This document shows, in pieces, positions 8,814-16,988 of a DNA stretch of 64,000 bases (the first letter of the stretch is position 1; the number at the start of each line of letters is the position of its first letter). Both the position numbers and the translations under genes were made by a program. This DNA comes from Pseudomonas tehranensis (GTDB lineage Bacteria; Pseudomonadota; Gammaproteobacteria; Pseudomonadales; Pseudomonadaceae). The notes under the pieces were generated by a model that worked only from the letters and a program-made list of their open reading frames with translations, searched no databases and was not told where the DNA came from. The stretch spans positions 186,001 through 250,000 of the forward strand of contig NZ_JABWQV010000001.1 in NCBI RefSeq assembly GCF_014268615.1. The letters run 5' to 3'.

Positions 8814-10484
8814 TCATAGGTCTGCCAACTCCGGTTTTGCCAGCCACTCACGCCCGCGGAGCATGCCCTTCCAATACAACGGAGGGAGAATCCGTTCCTT
8901 GAGCAGCCACGCCAGTCTCGACGGCCGGGTCCCGTCAATCAGCCAGGATGGGAAGCTGGGGGCGACGGTGCCGCCATAGGTGAACTCCGCCAGGACGATC
9001 TTGCCCCGCTCGACTGTCAGCGGGCAGGAGCCGTAACCGTCGTAATGGGCGTTGCCCTTGGCTTTGCCCATGGCTGCCAGCACGTTATGGGCGACCACCG
9101 GCGCCTGCTTGCGAGCGGCCGCGGCGGTCTTGGCGTTGCTGGAGTTGGTGGCGTCGCCCAGTGCGTGAATATTCGCCCAGGTTTTATGGCGCAGCGTGCT
9201 GGGGTCGACATCAATCCAGCCAGCCGCATCGGCGAGGGGGCTGACGCGGATAAAGTCCGGCGCAATCTGTGGGGGCACCACATGCAGCAGGTCGAAGTCA
9301 CGGGTGACAAGCTGGTGCGTGCCATCGGGCTTGACGCTACTGAAGGTGGCGGTTTGCGCGGGCCCGTCAACGCGGGTCAGCGTGCTGCCGAAGTTCAGGT
9401 CGATGCCATAGGCGCGGATGTACTCCATCAGGGCCGGCACGTAGTCGGGCACCCCGAACAGCACGGCACCGGCACTGCAGAAATCGATCTTGATGTTGCC
9501 CAGTACCCCTTCACGTCGCCAGTGGTCGGCCGAGAGATACATGGCTTTTTGCGGCGCGCCGGCGCATTTGATCGGCATGGGCGGTTGCGTGAAGATCGCC
9601 CGGCCACCGCGCAGTTGCTGCACGCACGCCCAGGTATAGGGGGCCAGGTGATACAGGTAGTTTGATGTGACGCCGTTGCGACCCAATGTCTGCGGCAGGC
9701 CTTCAATGGCATTCCAGTTGAGTTTGAGGCCGGGGCACACAATCAACTGTGCGTACCTGACGACCCTGCAGCCATCGAGAATGACCGCGTTTCTCTCGGG
9801 TTCAAAAGCGGCCACGGCGGCTTTGATCCAGTGCACGCCGCGCGGAATGGTCGAGCCCATCGTGTGGGCGGTCCGGGGGGCGTCGAAGACACCGCAACCG
9901 ACCAACGTCCAGCCTGGCTGGTAATAATGCACATCTGCCGGGTCAATGATGGCGATGTCGAGCCCCGGTTCCCTGGCCAATAAACTCGACGCCGCCGCAA
10001 TGCCCGCTGCGCCGCCGCCGATAATGACCACCGCATGCTCGGCCTCGGCCACTTCGACCGGGGTCAGCCCTTTGTTCGCAATCCGGCGGATAACGCCTTT
10101 CATGTCAAACCCGGCATCCTTGGCCGCTTCGACGATCTGCGGCAGCGGCAGCAGGCTCGCTTGTGACAACGCCCACAGAGTGGTCGAGCGCATGCCGGAG
10201 CGGCAATACGCCAACACCGGTTTTGGCAGTGATTCAAATAACTGGCCGAAGGCAACGGCTTGTTCGTCGGTGACCTTGCCCGATTCCGCGGGAAGGTAGT
10301 GAGCCTCAATGCCCAGCGCTTCAGCCGCGCGCTTGATTTCGGCAAACAAGGGTTGATCGCTGCTTTCACCGTCCGGGCGATTACACACGATGGCGCGAAA
10401 GCCGGTGTTTTTCAGTTCCGTCAATTGATGAGGGAAAATCTGCTCTGATACCGCTAAGCCTGACGCAAGGTGGCGGATGTCCAT
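8814..10484 (-). CDS. DUF442 sulfurtransferase/phosphatase-like domain fused to type II sulfide:quinone oxidoreductase
   Basis: A 556-residue fusion. Residues 1-145 are a DUF442 (PTP-like) domain whose active loop is C94-RSGMR. The six-residue C-x4-R loop is rhodanese/Cdc25-like rather than the longer C-x5-R of classical PTPs. Residues 150-556 are an SQR-like flavoprotein with FAD motif VVIIGGGAAGIAAA, KC307AGAPQKAMYLS (equivalent to the first catalytic Cys of human SQOR) and C-terminal YDGYGSCPLT. The second SQOR Cys motif GDCTN reads GDATN (443-447) here. The enzyme probably moves electrons from sulfide to quinone. It lies between the persulfide dioxygenase and TauE genes. Confidence 0.88.
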   Translation of the reverse strand: MDIRHLASGLAVSEQIFPHQLTELKNTGFRAIVCNRPDGESSDQPLFAEIKRAAEALGIEAHYLPAESGKVTDEQAVAFGQLFESLPKPVLAYCRSGMRSTTLWALSQASLLPLPQIVEAAKDAGFDMKGVIRRIANKGLTPVEVAEAEHAVVIIGGGAAGIAAASSLLAREPGLDIAIIDPADVHYYQPGWTLVGCGVFDAPRTAHTMGSTIPRGVHWIKAAVAAFEPERNAVILDGCRVVRYAQLIVCPGLKLNWNAIEGLPQTLGRNGVTSNYLYHLAPYTWACVQQLRGGRAIFTQPPMPIKCAGAPQKAMYLSADHWRREGVLGNIKIDFCSAGAVLFGVPDYVPALMEYIRAYGIDLNFGSTLTRVDGPAQTATFSSVKPDGTHQLVTRDFDLLHVVPPQIAPDFIRVSPLADAAGWIDVDPSTLRHKTWANIHALGDATNSSNAKTAAAARKQAPVVAHNVLAAMGKAKGNAHYDGYGSCPLTVERGKIVLAEFTYGGTVAPSFPSWLIDGTRPSRLAWLLKERILPPLYWKGMLRGREWLAKPELADL

Positions 10485-10526
10485 GGTGGTCTCCGTGATG
10501 GGATGTTCTTATAGGGGGAGGGGACG

Positions 10527-11405
10527 TCAGAGCATGTTGAGCGGGATCTTCAGATAGCGTGTGCCGTTCGATTCCGGCTCAGGGAAGTGTCCGGCTCGCA
10601 TGTTGACCTGAACCGAGGGCAGGATCAGCGTGGGCATTTCCAGCGTGCTGTCACGCTGGGTGCGCATGGCCACGAACGCTTCTTCACTGATGCCATTACG
10701 CACGTGGATGTTGTCGGCGCGCTGCTCGGCCACGGTACTGGCGAACAGCACCTCGCGGCCGTCGGGCTGGTAGTCGTGGCACATGTACAGCACCGTATCG
10801 GCCGGCAGGCTCAATACCTTGTTGATGGACCGGAACAAGGTGCGGGCATCGCCGCCTGGAAAATCACAGCGCGCAGTACCGTAGTCGGGCATGAACAGGG
10901 TGTCGCCGACGAATGCCACCGTTTGCCGGGAGTCGCTGACGACATACGTCATGCACGCGGGTGTATGGCCGGGCGTATGCAGCGCGCGGCACTCCAGCGA
11001 GCCGATAGAGAACGGGTATTCATTGACGAACAGATGATCGAACTGACTGCCATCCTGGGCCATCTCGTCACCGGTATTGAACAACGTGCCAAAGGTTTGC
11101 TGCACGGTGGTGATCCGACTGCCGATGCCGATCTTGCCTCCCAGCTGTTCCTTCAGGTACGGCGCTGCCGTGAGGTGGTCGGCGTGGACATGGGTTTCAA
11201 GAATCCATTGAACCTTGGCGTCCAGCTCGGCCACCCGGGCGATCAACGTGTCGGCAGACCGCGTCGTGGTATGGCCGGATTTGTGATCGTAATCCAGTAC
11301 GCTGTCCACGAGTGCGCAGTGACGGGTCGCCTGATCGAGCACGATATAACTGACAGTATGGGTATCGGGATCGAAAAATCCTTCGACGTGCAATGTAGCG
11401 GACAT
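10527..11405 (-). CDS. ETHE1-like persulfide dioxygenase (MBL fold)
   Basis: A 292-residue metallo-beta-lactamase-fold protein. It has the metal motif THVHADHL, the second ligand group HTPGHTPACMTY and the GDTLFMPDYGTARCDFP segment typical of ETHE1/Blh mono-iron persulfide dioxygenases, which oxidise glutathione persulfide to sulfite. It is the first gene of the leftward sulfur operon. A sigma-54 promoter lies about 45-60 bases upstream, and a regulator of FisR type reads away on the other side. Function by family and context is strong; not tested here. Confidence 0.9.
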   Translation of the reverse strand: MSATLHVEGFFDPDTHTVSYIVLDQATRHCALVDSVLDYDHKSGHTTTRSADTLIARVAELDAKVQWILETHVHADHLTAAPYLKEQLGGKIGIGSRITTVQQTFGTLFNTGDEMAQDGSQFDHLFVNEYPFSIGSLECRALHTPGHTPACMTYVVSDSRQTVAFVGDTLFMPDYGTARCDFPGGDARTLFRSINKVLSLPADTVLYMCHDYQPDGREVLFASTVAEQRADNIHVRNGISEEAFVAMRTQRDSTLEMPTLILPSVQVNMRAGHFPEPESNGTRYLKIPLNML

Positions 11406-11449
11406 GATCGGTCTCCTTGGTCTTGTTGCCGACAGGTTTAACCTGAAGT

Positions 11450-11465
11450 AGCAATAAGTCTGCCA
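11450..11465 (-). promoter_or_regulatory. Sigma-54 (-24/-12) promoter of the sulfur operon
   Basis: Read on the minus strand the site is TGGCAGA-CTTA-TTGCT, a near-consensus RpoN promoter with the invariant GG and GC in correct 10-base separation. It is 45 bases upstream of the persulfide dioxygenase start. The adjacent divergent gene encodes a sigma-54 activator, which supports the call. Confidence 0.85.
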
Positions 11466-11561
11466 TGGGCCGATTGAGTCAGGATTTTCAGCTATCTAAT
11501 TGAATTTACTGTGTTTAATTTTGTAGGTCGGATGCGGCATTTTCACGCAGATGAATAAACA

Positions 11562-11597
11562 ACTGCCATTGGCAGTGTTTGTTGGCATAGTGGCAGT
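11562..11597. promoter_or_regulatory. Probable activator binding site (inverted repeat)
   Basis: A perfect inverted repeat ACTGCCA-T-TGGCAGT occupies 11562-11576, followed by further TGGCA half-sites at 11583-11587 and 11591-11597. It lies about 100 bases upstream of the sigma-54 promoter and just before the activator gene, the normal place for an enhancer-binding-protein site. Similar CTGCCA repeats recur at 12979-13026 before the cyd operon. Confidence 0.65.
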
Positions 11598-11632
11598 GTC
11601 ACTCGCGTGCGGATGAACCCACAGGAACCCCA

Positions 11633-12958
11633 ATGAGCACTCTCCTGCCGACCCCGAACAATTTGATCCCTCCACCGGATCAGGTGCAGTCACTGGTTTC
11701 GTTTCTCGAGCACGAGCCGCATCCGATGATCGTGCTGGACCCGGACTACAACATCCTGGCGGCGAACACCGCTTATCGGCGCCAGTTCGGCAGTGCCGAT
11801 AAGCCCTTTATCGGTCATAAGTGCTATCGGGTTTCCCATCATTATGATGTGCCTTGCGATCAGGCAGGGGAGAACTGCCCGATGAAGAAGGCCAGGGAAA
11901 TGCGCGGCCCGGATCGGGTCCTGCACATTCACCACACCCCCCGCGGGCCTGAGCATGTCGACGTGGAACTGCGCCCGATCCTCAATGACCATGGCGACAT
12001 TACCGCTTATGTGGAGCGTCTTACCCTGGTACGCAGCGCCTCGGCGCGGCCCAGCAATGAGGGGCTGGTGGGCAGCTCTCCTGCGTTCAATCGCGCGCTG
12101 TCGGAATTGCAACGGGTTGCGCCGTCCATGTTGCCTGTGCTGCTGTTGGGCGAGTCCGGCACGGGTAAGGAACTGTTTGCGCGCGCGGTCCATGAGACCA
12201 GTGAGCGGGCCAACGGCCCCTTTGTGGTGGTGGACTGTTCCGGGTTGACTGAAACGCTGTTTGAGAGCGAACTGTTCGGCCACGAGAAAGGCGCGTTCAC
12301 CGGTGCCACGCTGCGCAAGCAGGGCCTGGTCGAAACAGCCCAGGGCGGTACGCTGTTTCTCGATGAAATCGGCGATGTTCCCCTGGCCATGCAGGTGAAA
12401 CTGCTCAGGCTGATTGAGTCGGGCACCTATCGTCGTGTGGGCGGCGTGGAAAGCCTGCATGCCAATTTCCGCTTGGTGGCCGCCACCCATAAACCCTTGG
12501 AACAGATGATGGCCAAGGGTGAGTTCAGGCAAGACCTGTATTACCGCATCAGCGTATTCCCCATTCATTTACCGCCTCTGCGCCATCGCGTGGAGGACAT
12601 CGCGTTGTTGGTGAATTCGTTATTGCAACGTTCCGGCACCAGCAAGCGCCGGCTGACCATCGACGCCGAGGCCTTGATGCAACTGCAGCGCTATTGCTGG
12701 CCGGGCAATATCCGCGAGCTTCGCAATGTGCTGGAAAGAGCCAGTCTGTTTGCCGATGACGGGGTCATACACTCCGTGCATTTACCCCAGCCCGCCGATG
12801 CCATGGTCCAACGACTGGCTGCCCCAGCTGTTTCTGACGGCCAGTCGTTGGCCCACAGTCTGGCAGCGTTCAAAGGCACCCGCAGTGAGCTGGCCAGGCA
12901 CTTGGGTATCAGCGAGCGTACCTTGTACCGGCGGTTGAAAGAGCAGGGTCTGGCCTGA
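11633..12958 (+). CDS. fisR: Sigma-54-dependent activator, FisR-type sulfane-sulfur sensor
   Basis: A 441-residue enhancer-binding protein. The N-terminal PAS-like sensor (about 15-130) has Cys64, Cys75 and Cys82; their 11- and 7-residue spacings equal those of the sensing Cys53/64/71 of Cupriavidus FisR. The AAA+ core (about 145-375) has ESGTGKE, the sigma-54 loop GAFTGA and LFLDEIGD. A Fis-type HTH ends the protein ([21 protein letters not shown]). FisR senses persulfide/polysulfide and turns on sqr and pdo. Its position, divergent from pdo-sqr with a sigma-54 promoter, fits. The gene symbol is by analogy. Confidence 0.88.
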   Translation: MSTLLPTPNNLIPPPDQVQSLVSFLEHEPHPMIVLDPDYNILAANTAYRRQFGSADKPFIGHKCYRVSHHYDVPCDQAGENCPMKKAREMRGPDRVLHIHHTPRGPEHVDVELRPILNDHGDITAYVERLTLVRSASARPSNEGLVGSSPAFNRALSELQRVAPSMLPVLLLGESGTGKELFARAVHETSERANGPFVVVDCSGLTETLFESELFGHEKGAFTGATLRKQGLVETAQGGTLFLDEIGDVPLAMQVKLLRLIESGTYRRVGGVESLHANFRLVAATHKPLEQMMAKGEFRQDLYYRISVFPIHLPPLRHRVEDIALLVNSLLQRSGTSKRRLTIDAEALMQLQRYCWPGNIRELRNVLERASLFADDGVIHSVHLPQPADAMVQRLAAPAVSDGQSLAHSLAAFKGTRSELARHLGISERTLYRRLKEQGLA

Positions 12959-12978
12959 TCACCCGCTATGACACCGGA

Positions 12979-13026
12979 CTGCCAATCACTGCCGTCATGG
13001 CAGATTGGCAGCGTTTGAGTCTGCCA
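12979..13026. promoter_or_regulatory. Nested CTGCCA inverted repeats upstream of the cyd operon
   Basis: CTGCCAATC (12979-12987) pairs with GATTGGCAG (13003-13011), and an inner CTGCC/GGCAG pair lies between them; TCTGCCA follows at 13020-13026. The half-site is the same as in the repeat before fisR. A poor -24/-12 candidate (TGGCAG then GC with 10-base GG-to-GC spacing) overlaps at 12998-13012. This suggests FisR may also act on cyd, but the promoter itself is uncertain. Confidence 0.5.
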
Positions 13027-13126
13027 CGCCATTCCCTCCTTGCTAGAGTTGCTTCCTAAATATCTGTTATTAAACGATAAAAATCTGTTCCTGAGCCTTG
13101 GCATGGCGCGTGCTAACTGCACCGAC

Positions 13127-13303
13127 ATGACTATTTCAGACAAACGACTGCGCCGTCATCTGCTCACAGCAGTGCTCATCAAGCTGCTCGTGCTGGCAGT
13201 GCTGTGGTGGTTATTCATTGAGGATTTCCACGTCAGCGTTGATTCCAATGCGGTCGGCAACCGTTTCGGTGTACCCACCTCGGCTCAAGGGGCAAGCAAG
13301 TGA
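13127..13303 (+). CDS. cydP: Cytochrome bd oxidase small subunit CydP
   Basis: A 58-residue protein with one membrane helix (about residues 14-28, LLVLAVLWWLF) and a basic N-terminus (SDKRLRRHLL), ending in a short soluble tail FHVSVDSNAVGNRFG. This matches the small CydP family found upstream of cydAB in gammaproteobacteria. The ATG at 13127 gives the family-like start; an in-frame ATG at 13103 is also possible and neither has a strong RBS. It overlaps cydA by four bases. Confidence 0.75.
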   Translation: MTISDKRLRRHLLTAVLIKLLVLAVLWWLFIEDFHVSVDSNAVGNRFGVPTSAQGASK

Positions 13304-14871
13304 TTTCAGAACAACTGGCGGATTTGTCGCGGCTGCAATTCGCCGCCACGGCGCTTTATCACTTCCTTTTCGTACCGCTCACCGTTGGCATGGTGTGGCT
13401 GCTGGTCATCATGGAAAGCGTCTATGTGATGACCGGGAATGTCATCTGGAAAGACATGACGCGTTTCTGGGGCAAGCTGTTTGGCATCAACTTCGCGCTG
13501 GGAGTGACCACGGGGATTACCCTGGAATTTCAGTTCGGTACCAACTGGGCCTACTACTCGCACTATGTCGGTGACATTTTCGGTGCCCCGTTGGCAATCG
13601 AAGGCTTGATGGCGTTCTTCCTCGAATCGACCATGATCGGGCTGTTCTTTTTTGGTTGGGACCGTCTCAAGAGACAGCATCACCTGCTGGTCACGCTGCT
13701 GATGGCCATCGGCACAAACCTGTCGGCGCTATGGATCCTGATCGCCAATGGCTGGATGCAGAACCCGGTGGGTTCAGAGTTCAGCTACATCACCATGCGC
13801 ATGGAAATGGTCGATTTCTGGACGGTGGTGTTCAATCCGGTGGCGCAGGCCAAGTTTGTCCATACGGTTTCGGCCGGCTATGTCACCGGCTCTATGTTTG
13901 TGCTGTCGATCTCCAGTTGGTACTTACTCAAGCGTCGTGATGTCGAGTTTGCCAAACGGAGCTTTCGGGTCGCCGCGGCGTTCGGTCTGGCATCTGTACT
14001 CAGCGTGATCGTCCTGGGCGATGAGTCCGGTTACACGGTGGGAGAAGCACAGCAGACCAAACTGGCGGCCATGGAAGCCATGTGGGAAACAAAGCCGGCG
14101 CCGGCAGGCCTGACGTTGATCGCGAGCATCGATGAAGCTCAATCGCGAAATAACTGGGAGATCGAGGTGCCATGGGTGATGGGCCTGATTGGTACTCGTT
14201 CGGTCAGCAAGCAGATTCCCGGCATTCACGAAATCAAGGAAAAAAACCGCGCTCGCATCATCCGCGGTATTACCGCCGTCAATGCGCTGGAAGCACTGCG
14301 AGCCAATCGTAGCGATCCGGCGGCGTTCAAGACGTTCGAAGAATACAAGGCTGACTTGGGGTTCGGGCTGCTGCTTAAACGCTATGTCGAGGACGTCAAC
14401 CAAGCCACGCCGGCCATGATCGAAACTGCAGTGAACGATACCGTTCCACGCGTGACGCCGATGTTCTGGGCGTTCCGGATCATGGTCGGCCTGGGTTTTG
14501 CGATGTTGATGCTCTTTGCACTGGCCTTCTGGAGCACGCTGAAGTCGGGCCGCACCCACCATCGCGGCTTGCTGCGCTGGGCACTTTACATGCTGCCGGC
14601 GCCGTGGATCGCCTGTGAACTGGGTTGGTTCGTTGCTGAATATGGCCGCCAGCCCTGGACTATCTACGGCGTACTGCCGACCCACATGAGCGTGTCCACG
14701 CTCAGCGTGAATAACCTGTATGGCTCGCTGGCCGGGTTCATCGTGTTCTACACCGTGTTGCTGGTGGTGGAGATGTTCCTGATGGTCAAGTTCGCCCGCC
14801 AGGGGCCTGGCAGCCTCGGTACAGGCCGTTATGTTCACGACGCCCATCTGAAGGAGCTTCACCATGCTTGA
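13300..14871 (+). CDS. cydA: Cytochrome bd ubiquinol oxidase subunit I (long Q-loop type)
   Basis: A 523-residue quinol oxidase subunit very close in layout to E. coli CydA. His21 and His188 correspond to heme ligands H19 and H186, the Met in FRIMVGLGF to M393, and E101/E109 to E99/E107 of the proton path. The region about 255-390 is a full-length Q loop, so this is the L-type bd oxidase rather than the short-loop CioA usual in pseudomonads. Bd oxidases reduce O2 without pumping and resist sulfide and cyanide. The GTG start overlaps cydP; the stop overlaps cydB. Confidence 0.95.
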   Translation: MISEQLADLSRLQFAATALYHFLFVPLTVGMVWLLVIMESVYVMTGNVIWKDMTRFWGKLFGINFALGVTTGITLEFQFGTNWAYYSHYVGDIFGAPLAIEGLMAFFLESTMIGLFFFGWDRLKRQHHLLVTLLMAIGTNLSALWILIANGWMQNPVGSEFSYITMRMEMVDFWTVVFNPVAQAKFVHTVSAGYVTGSMFVLSISSWYLLKRRDVEFAKRSFRVAAAFGLASVLSVIVLGDESGYTVGEAQQTKLAAMEAMWETKPAPAGLTLIASIDEAQSRNNWEIEVPWVMGLIGTRSVSKQIPGIHEIKEKNRARIIRGITAVNALEALRANRSDPAAFKTFEEYKADLGFGLLLKRYVEDVNQATPAMIETAVNDTVPRVTPMFWAFRIMVGLGFAMLMLFALAFWSTLKSGRTHHRGLLRWALYMLPAPWIACELGWFVAEYGRQPWTIYGVLPTHMSVSTLSVNNLYGSLAGFIVFYTVLLVVEMFLMVKFARQGPGSLGTGRYVHDAHLKELHHA

Positions 14872-16000
14872 TTACTTCACCTTGAAAATAATCTGGTGGG
14901 CGTTGGTCGGCGTCCTGCTGATCGGCTTTGCGATCATGGATGGTCATGACATGGGCGTCGGTACGCTGCTGCCATTCGTTGGCCGCAACGACCTGGAGCG
15001 GCGTGTTGTCATCAATACCGTCGGGCCGCACTGGGATGGCAATCAGGTCTGGTTCATCACCGCCGGCGGCGCCTTGTTCGCGGCGTGGCCTGTGGTCTAC
15101 GCCACGGCTTTCAGTGGATTCTACTGGGCGATGATCCTGGTGCTCTGGGCGTTGTTCTTCCGCCCGGTGGGGTTTGACTACCGTAGCAAGATCCACAACG
15201 CCACCTGGCGCAGCACCTGGGATTGGGGGCTTTTTGTCGGCGGGGCGGTGCCTCCGCTGGTATTCGGGATTGCGTTTGGCAACTTGCTGCTGGGCGTGCC
15301 GTTTCACTTCAATGACTATCTGGTGTCCACCTACACCGGCAGCTTCTGGCAACTGCTCAATCCTTTCGCGCTGCTGTCCGGCGTTGTGAGCAGTGCAATG
15401 ATCACCTTGCAGGGCGGCACTTATCTGGCCCATCGCACGGAGGGGGCTATCCAATCCCGGGCCGTAAAAGGTGCAGTGGCGGCGGCAATCGTGCTGGTGT
15501 GCTCATTCATCGTCGCCGGTATCTGGCTGCAATGGATTGACGGTTATCGCATTACCTCGCTCGTTGATACCGCGGCGCTGCCGGACATTCTCAGCAAGAC
15601 CGTGGTGCGTGAACCTGGCGCCTGGATGACCAACTACGAGCGCTATCCATTGCTTTGGCTGCTGCCCGCCCTTGGATTGGGCGGTGCCGCCGGTGCCGCC
15701 CTGTTGTTGATGGTGCGCCGCACACTGTCAGCGTTTGTCGCCTCATCGCTGGCGGTGATTGGCGTGATCAGCACGGCGGGCGTCTCAATGTTCCCCTTCA
15801 TCATGCCTTCATCAACGATGCCCGCAGCCAGCCTGACTGTGTGGGACAGCGTCTCCAGCCACCTCAGCCTGGCCATCATGTTCTGGGCCACGCTGATCTT
15901 CATGCCCCTGATCGTGATGTATACCTCCTGGGCGTATCGCGTCATGAGCGGCAAAGTCACCGTCGCCCAGATCAAAGCCAACGAACATTCAGCCTACTAG
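14864..16000 (+). CDS. cydB: Cytochrome bd ubiquinol oxidase subunit II
   Basis: A 378-residue membrane protein with eight or nine helices. It begins MLDYFTLKIIWWALVGVLL and carries the family segments MDGHDMGVG, GPHWDGNQVWFITAGGA and FWGLLNP-like SFWQLLNPF. It forms the heterodimer with CydA. The start overlaps the cydA stop by eight bases, and an AAAGGAG RBS for cydX follows 11 bases after the stop. Function is certain at family level. Confidence 0.95.
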   Translation: MLDYFTLKIIWWALVGVLLIGFAIMDGHDMGVGTLLPFVGRNDLERRVVINTVGPHWDGNQVWFITAGGALFAAWPVVYATAFSGFYWAMILVLWALFFRPVGFDYRSKIHNATWRSTWDWGLFVGGAVPPLVFGIAFGNLLLGVPFHFNDYLVSTYTGSFWQLLNPFALLSGVVSSAMITLQGGTYLAHRTEGAIQSRAVKGAVAAAIVLVCSFIVAGIWLQWIDGYRITSLVDTAALPDILSKTVVREPGAWMTNYERYPLLWLLPALGLGGAAGAALLLMVRRTLSAFVASSLAVIGVISTAGVSMFPFIMPSSTMPAASLTVWDSVSSHLSLAIMFWATLIFMPLIVMYTSWAYRVMSGKVTVAQIKANEHSAY

Positions 16001-16022
16001 TGCCGGCAAAGGAGTAAACGAT

Positions 16023-16145
16023 ATGTGGTATTTCGCCTGGATGTTGGGCGTCGGCTTTGCGCTGTTGCTGGCGATATTGAATGCACTGTGGGGTGAGAAC
16101 GAAGCGAGTCGGGCCTTGAGTGACAATGACGAGCAACAGCGATGA
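16023..16145 (+). CDS. cydX: Cytochrome bd small subunit CydX
   Basis: A 40-residue single-helix protein beginning MWYFAWMLGVGFALLLAILN, followed by ALWGEN and a polar tail. The MWYFaWilG start and the Ala-Leu-Trp/Glu region are hallmarks of CydX, which stabilises the CydAB hemes. A good AAAGGAG lies nine bases upstream. The stop overlaps the ybgE start (ATGA). It is too short for most gene callers, but position and sequence make it convincing. Confidence 0.93.
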   Translation: MWYFAWMLGVGFALLLAILNALWGENEASRALSDNDEQQR

Positions 16146-16429
16146 CTCAGCAACGCTCGGATGCCCAGCCGTCTTCACGTATTCACCTGGCGAGTCTGAT
16201 GATTGCCCTCGCGATCATGCTTGCCTGCACGTTGTACCCGCCGCTGATGGCAACTCCGGAGGGAAACGCTGATCACGCATTGGCGGTCGCTTTATTCGCA
16301 GCGATGAGTGTGGCTTTCGTCAGGGGTGTGGGTTTTATCCCGCGGATGAGGGTCTGGCGCTGGCTGTTTTCAGGCTGGACCTGCAGTGCGACCCTGGCGT
16401 TGGTGGGCTGGCTGATGTTCGTGCGGTGA
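16142..16429 (+). CDS. ybgE: Cyd operon protein YbgE
   Basis: A 95-residue protein with three membrane helices. The central VRGVGFIPRMRVWRWLFSG matches the conserved HGVGF-x-P segment of YbgE, the small protein encoded after cydX in E. coli. Its precise role in bd oxidase assembly or function is not known. It ends the operon; a hairpin terminator follows. Confidence 0.82.
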   Translation: MTQQRSDAQPSSRIHLASLMIALAIMLACTLYPPLMATPEGNADHALAVALFAAMSVAFVRGVGFIPRMRVWRWLFSGWTCSATLALVGWLMFVR

Positions 16430-16460
16430 GCGCAAGTTGCGCGCTCGATAAAGCCACATA

Positions 16461-16501
16461 GAACGGCGACAGTAGTTTTTTCCTGCGCCGTTCATTTTTT
16501 G
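16461..16501 (+). terminator. Rho-independent terminator of the cyd operon
   Basis: GAACGGCG (16461-16468) pairs with CGCCGTTC (16486-16493), extended inside by CAG/CTG, and is followed by ATTTTTT. It lies between ybgE and the opposing usp gene. The T-run direction favours the plus-strand operon. Confidence 0.8.
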
Positions 16502-16532
16502 TCCGTGATGATCGAAAGCAACTCACCCTAGG

Positions 16533-16967
16533 TTACTTGACCAAGGTAATCGGGATACTGGACAGCTGGATGACTTTGGCCGCGACAGAGCCCAGGAAGA
16601 TGCCTTCGAGAAAACCACTGCCGTGCGAACCCAGGATGATGCTGTCGCACCCCAGGGATTTGGAGCACGCCACGATTCTGGTGGCCGCGTCGCCGTGCAA
16701 CGTATGGAAGGTGAAGGCGATGCCTTGCTGCTTCAGAAGCGCGATTGCCTTTTGCGCATCTTCGGCACTCTTGCCGTCGTAGTAATCGTCAAGTTCATCC
16801 TTTCTCATGGTTTGCGCGATGCGAGTGGGTAAAAATGACTGAACATTCACCAGATGTACCTCCACGCTGCCTCCCAATAGTCCGCCGTTCTGGATCAGCC
16901 CAATGAGGTAATGCACTACACGTTCGGAGTGCTCTGAACCATCGACTGCGACCAATACTTTATGCAT
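16533..16967 (-). CDS. Single-domain universal stress protein
   Basis: A 144-residue UspA-fold protein starting MHKVLVAVDGSEHSERVV, with the C-terminal ATP-binding pattern G-x2-G-x9-GS intact (GSHGSGFLEGIFLGS, about 112-126). It probably binds ATP and supports survival under energy stress. It lies 21 bases after the P-type ATPase gene on the same strand, so it is the last gene of a usp-ATPase-usp operon. The tandem-domain Usps in this window, by contrast, have a degenerate motif. Confidence 0.9.
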   Translation of the reverse strand: MHKVLVAVDGSEHSERVVHYLIGLIQNGGLLGGSVEVHLVNVQSFLPTRIAQTMRKDELDDYYDGKSAEDAQKAIALLKQQGIAFTFHTLHGDAATRIVACSKSLGCDSIILGSHGSGFLEGIFLGSVAAKVIQLSSIPITLVK

Positions 16968-16988
16968 TTTGCGTATCCTCTTTCAGTG

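Noticed and set aside
13300..14871. CioA, the short Q-loop cyanide-insensitive oxidase
   Set aside because: The full Q loop and CydX/YbgE partners show E. coli-type CydA.
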